The notes under the pieces are model-generated. The model had not been told where the DNA came from. It was given only the letters and a program-made list of their open reading frames with translations, and did no database searches. The position numbers and the translations under genes are program-made. From Euonymus europaeus (Eukaryota; Streptophyta; Magnoliopsida; Celastrales; Celastraceae), in NCBI GenBank assembly GCA_963580455.1, contig OY756966.1, positions 24,369,001 through 24,433,000 of the forward strand: a DNA stretch of 64,000 nt. The letters are read 5' to 3'. Shown here in pieces: positions 58,980-64,000 of this stretch (position 1 is its first letter; the number at the start of each line of letters is the position of its first letter).

Positions 58980-59352
58980 AACTAGTTTGATTTCTTATGC
59001 ATTCGCAAATGTTCTGTCATTCCACAGAGACATAGTATTATTCTTGTTGTTACTATGAATAATATTGATCTTATGTTGTCTATTTCCCTTTGCTTTTTCT
59101 TTGTCAGTACACAAAAAAGTTATAGTCCACACACCTAACACATCATGTGGTCTAAATTAAATCCCTTGATACTCTCCAACTTTTAATCATTCCATTCTAT
59201 AGACAGCTTGCACTACAATTTTTATTTCCAATATTACAGACATCAAGAGTTTGTCAAGATTTCTGATAGGCAAAAAATGTTAATTTGCAAACCAGACTCA
59301 AAGTCTCTCAAGTCAAGATTTATATCAGAAATTGAGGGGAGGAAAAACTACC
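58980..59352. other. Short convergent 3' flank between lectin kinases 3 and 4
   Basis: 373 bp separate two convergent stop codons. The 3' UTRs must lie close together or overlap. No other feature is seen. Confidence 0.5.
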
Positions 59353-61332
59353 TTAATGACCACCCATTTCACTGGCACTATTAGTAGACATCAAAGGTTC
59401 ACCAGCAGCACTGGACAAGGGAAGATTAGGCACATGAAACATAGGAACAGGCATTCTGCTTGGAAGATCAGGAATATTGGCTTCAAATTTCAACACTTGA
59501 ATAGCTTGTCTTATTGAAGGCCTAAAACTGTGATCAGGATGAGCACACCAGAGTCCAACAATCATCAAACACTGAACTTGCTTTATGTCCAAATCCGAAT
59601 GCAGTCTCTGATCAACACCTGAAAGAAGATTTTCATCTCCATAAAGATTCCAAACCCACTCTACCAGACCCATTTCGGAGTTCTCCTCTGTGGGCTCACT
59701 TGTCTTTCTTCCTGTCACAATTTCTAATGCCACCACTCCAAAGCTGTACACATCTGATTCCTTGCTAGCCCTTCTTGTGCGTATGTATTCAGGTGCAAGG
59801 TAGCCCAAAGTTCCAGCTAACACAGTGGTCAGGGGACCTAGCTCATGGTCCATGAGCCGAGCTAACCCAAAATCTCCAAGTTTGACATTAAAGCTTGAAT
59901 CCAGCATTACATTGCTTGATTTGATGTCGCGGTGCACCACACACTGCTCCCATTCTTCATGAAGATAGAGCAATCCAGAGGCTATTCCAAGGGCAATCTT
60001 ATATCTCAAATTCCAGTTCAGAGGAGTATAACTTCCCTTGCTGAACAGATGCATATCAAGGCTTCTATTTGGCATGAACTCATAAACGAGCAGGAACTCA
60101 CCACTGTCATGGCACCAACCGACGAGTTTCACCAGGTTCCGGTGCCTCAACCGGCTGATAACACTGACCTCGGTCACATACTCTTTTTTGCCTTGTCTAG
60201 AACCTCTTGATATTTTCTTGACAGCAACTGGCATATCTATATCAATCAGATAGCCTTTATATACAGAACCAAATCCTCCTTCGCCTAATTTCTTTTCATT
60301 GGAGAAGTTATTGGTTGCAGAAACTAGTTCTTCATAAGCGAACCTTCTTGGTCCGGCTCCTCTTTCCAGGTCTTCATTGATTGAGGCTAAAGCCAATGCC
60401 TCTGCTATAAGCTTTCTTTTCTTCTTATTCTTCTTCAGCAGCTTCTTTCTATGGCAAACACCAAAAAATATAATTGCTCCAAAAACGAAAACACTTACCG
60501 AAACTGGTAGACCAACTAAGAGTCCTAAAGAATTGTCACTCTTTTCATTTGAGTCCTCCTCCATATCCAAGCTTGAACTGAACTCCCAAGACAGAAGTGT
60601 ATGTCTTTCTAGCAGATCACTTGTGGCAGCAGTAAATCCAATTGTAACCCACTCAGGAAGGACCTTTCTCAGATCAATAGTCTGCGAAAGCCTAGAATTC
60701 TCTTGAGGAATATTGGTTCTCTGGTAAGTCCAAGACACACTCAAGTTCTTGGTGGTAGAGTTGTAAATGATCCAAACATCAGCAGTGTCTCGATCATGTA
60801 AACTAATATTCCAAGGAGTGGTGACTGCTGAATTAATTGAGTTATTGTTAATCCCCACATGTCCATGTGGAGGATCCCAATCAGAATTCGAAAAGGTGTC
60901 GAATTCAACATGGACAATTTGGTTCTGAGAGGAGCCAGTGGTTGTGGTGTTATAGAGGCCTAAAAAACCACCAATTGAGTTCACCGGGATTGCAAATCCA
61001 ACCGGAGCAAGGAAAAATGCAAATCCGGCAGCATAAGAGGGACGACCTTGAGTGTTGATGCTGAAAGCGAAATGGGTAGTGAAGTCTGCTAGCCTTCGGG
61101 ATTTGGAATCCCAGATTGGCACCTTCTTGTTGTAGAAGGCTCTGCCAATTTGACATTTATAATTTTGGATGGTGAATTCAATGGTTCCAACAAAAGGTCT
61201 TGCATCTCCTTCGTAGTATATGCGATCATCATCGCTATCGAAACGAGACATCCGAAAGAAAATTGAAGTTGCAGATGGAAGAAGGAAAGTGAAGGAAAAC
61301 AGAAGAAGCAAAGTTACAAAGAAAGAGTCCAT
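59353..61332 (-). CDS. L-type lectin receptor kinase 4 of cluster, 659 aa, intronless
   Basis: Start taken at 61332 (MDSFFVTLLLLFSF), giving a standard signal peptide (about 1-22); the frame is open to 61389 and would add 19 hydrophobic residues. Legume lectin about 23-253, with HVEFDTFSNSDWDPPHGHVG (141-160). TM about 269-292, followed by an unusually long lysine-rich juxtamembrane run (residues about 295-307, KKLLKKNKKKRK). Kinase about 343-620: LGEGGFGSV (349-357), Lys372, HRD 467-469, DFG 487-489, GYLAPEY. All catalytic residues are intact. It pairs convergently with copy 3. Confidence 0.93.
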   Translation of the reverse strand: MDSFFVTLLLLFSFTFLLPSATSIFFRMSRFDSDDDRIYYEGDARPFVGTIEFTIQNYKCQIGRAFYNKKVPIWDSKSRRLADFTTHFAFSINTQGRPSYAAGFAFFLAPVGFAIPVNSIGGFLGLYNTTTTGSSQNQIVHVEFDTFSNSDWDPPHGHVGINNNSINSAVTTPWNISLHDRDTADVWIIYNSTTKNLSVSWTYQRTNIPQENSRLSQTIDLRKVLPEWVTIGFTAATSDLLERHTLLSWEFSSSLDMEEDSNEKSDNSLGLLVGLPVSVSVFVFGAIIFFGVCHRKKLLKKNKKKRKLIAEALALASINEDLERGAGPRRFAYEELVSATNNFSNEKKLGEGGFGSVYKGYLIDIDMPVAVKKISRGSRQGKKEYVTEVSVISRLRHRNLVKLVGWCHDSGEFLLVYEFMPNRSLDMHLFSKGSYTPLNWNLRYKIALGIASGLLYLHEEWEQCVVHRDIKSSNVMLDSSFNVKLGDFGLARLMDHELGPLTTVLAGTLGYLAPEYIRTRRASKESDVYSFGVVALEIVTGRKTSEPTEENSEMGLVEWVWNLYGDENLLSGVDQRLHSDLDIKQVQCLMIVGLWCAHPDHSFRPSIRQAIQVLKFEANIPDLPSRMPVPMFHVPNLPLSSAAGEPLMSTNSASEMGGH

Positions 61333-62780
61333 AGAAGGAAGGATGAGAAGATACGTAAACAAATAGTAAATGCAAAATAAAAATGACACTTGGATGTTTT
61401 ATACTGGTGACTCCGATTTTCTTCAAATAATGTACGGTTAGGAGACAGCCAGCGTACATTTTTGACGAGTCTTGTGAAAATGAAACTTGAAAACAGAATG
61501 GATCGTAGACTATCAGTATTCAGTAATGATAATTTTTAGATGTTCAATCCTGGAGGTGCTCAACTTTCAATTTGTTCATATGATTAGGCAGTGGGAAATT
61601 TCGAGGAAGTGGGGTTTACTTCTGTTAAAGTTCATGAGAGGACAACTGGGGTTGGAAAATTGAAACAAAAGATCCGACTCTTGAATAGGAGGAACTCCTG
61701 CCTGCCTATTCACCAAGTCACCTCCCTTGTTTTCGTTGACTTGGATTTTGACAAGTCTTTGTAGACAGAAGAAGAAGAAAAAGAAAACAAAAAAGCAGCT
61801 CATCTCTGTCGATTTTGACAAGTCTTTGTACACAGATTTCTTCAATTGGCTATTCCTTCCAAATATGTCCAGATCACTTTTCCATGCATGAACGAACTTA
61901 CTTTTTTCTTCTTCTAATTGGTCCAAAGACCATGATGTAGAATGGTCCTAACTTTCTGTGGAGCAGAGAAACTTTCACATGCATGTACTTGTGAACGCAG
62001 GCATCAATTGATATGATCAATAAAAGACAATCCTTTCTTTTCTTGCACCGCGAAGTCATGTCGGTATCTTATTATATGATCGACTACTATTCCACAGAGA
62101 CCTTAAAAGAGTATCCCAGCTCAGATACTCCAGGGTTAGTCACAAGTCACAACCAATTCATTAGAATATCATTTTAGCAAACAAGGTATGATATTATTTT
62201 ATTTGGTGCTGGAACATGATTCCACAATGAAGGAATTAATAAGTGGAACACCACAATCCTCTCCAACAATCAAGCCCATATCTGATAAGTCAGCAACAAC
62301 AATCAAGCACAAGCAATCAGTCACCACTGATTCTGCAGTCAAGCTTGACTCATCTTATGCCTGTAATTAATACTGTGCATAATTAGCATTAGACTCCACT
62401 GTATGTATAAATACATGACTTGTAGTCTTTCAGAAAAATAAGAACAATACAATCTGCATCTCGGTTCTGTACAGTAGGCTCTGATAATGACACTCCCATG
62501 AGAAAGATTAAATGCACGAAAGATCCCATTTTTATGTAAAGAAAATACAAGTGGTTTCATAATGCTTAAGGACTAATCATGCTCTTGAGAGTGAGACAAT
62601 TGATCATGGATTCTGTGACCGATCAAGAATTGATACTACAAATCTAAGAGACTACTAGTTTTACCTGGTTAGGCATCAATCTTCTAATGATTAGAATTTT
62701 GCCTTTGGAGAAAAATCTATTTAGTATTTGAGTGCATCCAATCCATAATAGGATCTCTCTCATGCATTTCTTCGAACACT
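61333..62780. other. Intergenic, no gene seen
   Basis: This is the upstream region of lectin kinase 4 followed by AT-rich DNA. Short open frames show no family features. GATTTTGACAAGTCTTTGTA occurs twice (61745 and 61811). Confidence 0.45.
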
Positions 62781-63410
62781 GATCCTCAACGACTTCTGTT
62801 ACTTAGTGACGTCATACATAAGTTAATGCCAATCTTGTATTAACAAACTTTCTATTTTTAGTTAGTTTTCTAATCTATATATATATATATAGCTCCTAAA
62901 AGATCTTCACATCCCACATCCACATCCACATCCACATCTTGCTTTATTGTTTTGAGACAGCAAGGCTGCGATGCCTGTCTTCCATGAATGTGTAAAGGAT
63001 ATTGAAATTGATTGTCATGTCGTACGTGATAAACTTCAGGATGACATCATTAAAACACTGTATGTTTCTTCTACTGATCAGATTGCAGACATCCTTACAA
63101 AGCCACTGTGAGTTTCTCCTTTTCGTTATCTCTTGTCCAAGATAAATGTCCATGACATCCATTCATCTTGAGGGAGAGTATTGCACGATGAAGCAGCTCA
63201 GTCATCATCGCTGATGTGGTGTGAACAAGTCCTCAACAACTTCTGTTACTTAGCGACGCCATACATAAGTTAACGTCAATCGTGTATTTAACAAACTTTC
63301 TATTTTTAGTTAGTTTTCTAATCTATATATAGTTATGAATTATGATACATGTACAGAATAATCAAGTTGATCAATAATAGTTTCTCTGAACCATTCTTAT
63401 TCTTCAAACT
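62780..63410 (+). mobile_element. Decayed Ty1-copia fragment with partial LTR repeats
   Basis: Bases 62971-63111 encode the end of a copia RNase H (IEIDCHVVRDKLQDDIIKTL, then SSTDQIADILTKPL). A TGA interrupts it, and the same frame continues into YLLSKINVHDIHSS and a purine-rich GAGGGAGAGTAT, the usual polypurine tract before the 3' LTR. About 105 bp (CTTCTGTTACTTAG...CTATTTTTAGTTAGTTTTCT) occur at 62787-62886 and again at 63237-63326, probably parts of the two LTRs. Almost all of gag-pol is deleted. A (ACATCC)n tract lies at 62911-62938. Confidence 0.75.
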
Positions 63411-64000
63411 TTTTTTAATGGCTGTTCAAGTTCTTGGATTCAACACCGTTCACAGTCCGAACATACAGCGGTCCAACAGGCAATGAGATTGCAACAGTGA
63501 TTTGGGCTCGTGAAGAGCTGGCCCAAAGATGTAAATAGGCCCAGCTGAACTAAAGCCCAACACTTCAAGATGAAGAGCTCTAGGCTCTAGATAGGCACAG
63601 AACGACGATTGTCAGAGGCAGAGGCAGAGGTAGAGGCGCTAGCAAGACGACGATCATTTCTGGCATACAGAACGACTACAAGAAAATCATCGGAGAAGCG
63701 GCGATTGCAGCGATTCTAACAGAAACCTAGCCAAATGGAGCGAAAAATATTTGGCGCGAATGAATCCTAGATAAGAGTTGTATACTGGAACCCAATAATT
63801 TATTATTTTTAACTAAAATAAAATTGGACGTCTCGTAAGGCTTCAATAAGAAGCAAACAAGTAATTACAGTTGAACTTGCCTTCAAGGAGAGCACCAACC
63901 GCAACCACAATAGCAACCAGCACTTCTCTGTCATTGCATTTTGGGTTTCGTTCATTTTTAGCAGAAAAGGCATCTTCGGGCTAATCCCTTATTTTCTATC
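63411..64000. other. Window end: possible partial exon on the minus strand
   Basis: Reading the minus strand leftward from about 63983, after an ATTAG acceptor-like site, an open frame gives PEDAFSAKNERNPKCNDREV and then LVAIVVAVGALLEGK before a stop near 63860. It is too short to identify, and a second frame over the same bases (MPFLLKMNETQNAM and on) is also open for 58 codons. Near 63614 the plus strand has GAGGCAGAGGCAGAGGTAGA. I cannot support a gene here. Confidence 0.2.

Noticed and set aside
1..64000. CRISPR arrays, bacterial operons, rRNA genes or riboswitches.
   Set aside because: Nothing of the kind was seen; the spliced genes and plant families show nuclear plant DNA.

Overview
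The window is nuclear DNA of a flowering plant, most likely a eudicot. It is AT-rich and its genes have many short GT-AG introns. It carries plant-specific families (Dof transcription factor, L-type lectin receptor kinases, a malectin-kinesin, a CAD-type dehydrogenase) and plant-type transposons (L1-like LINEs, hAT, Helitron, copia, a tRNA-derived SINE). The species cannot be named from the sequence. All coordinates and exon structures were read by eye; nothing was searched against a database. | LAYOUT. 1-4.2 kb: AT-rich intergenic DNA with a diverged duplicated segment. 4.2-13 kb: three housekeeping-type genes: an exostosin-family (GT47) glycosyltransferase (-), a SpoU/TrmH-type RNA 2'-O-methyltransferase (-), and, divergent from it across a very short shared promoter, a small coiled-coil protein of unknown function (+). 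13.5-19.4 kb: a 19-exon kinesin-14 with an N-terminal malectin-like domain. 19.7-26.4 kb: a transposon-filled stretch. 26.4-36.3 kb: a broken second copy of the middle of the kinesin, split by a 7.1-kb L1-like LINE. 37.5-39.0 kb: an intact CAD/mannitol-dehydrogenase-like gene. 42.9-43.9 kb: an intronless Dof gene. 47.0-49.4 kb: a probable non-autonomous Helitron. 50.1-61.3 kb: four intronless L-type lectin receptor kinases (three -, one +). 62.8-63.4 kb: a decayed Ty1-copia fragment. | MAIN READING. 13.5-40.1 kb looks like a tandem duplication of a [kinesin - CAD gene - downstream flank] block. The join is near 26.44 kb, where a copy of the CAD downstream flank runs into kinesin intron 10. The two copies then lost opposite genes. 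Copy 1 keeps the kinesin, and its CAD gene is reduced to a promoter scar joined to a 3'-flank scar near 23.8 kb. Copy 2 keeps the CAD gene, and its kinesin is a truncated pseudogene. Both copies filled with insertions (LINEs, an hAT element, MITEs, a SINE head-to-head pair). Aligning the two copies dates those insertions relative to each other and defines their ends. | The lectin receptor kinases form a local family, plausibly immune or stress receptors at the plasma membrane. The other genes share no obvious pathway.
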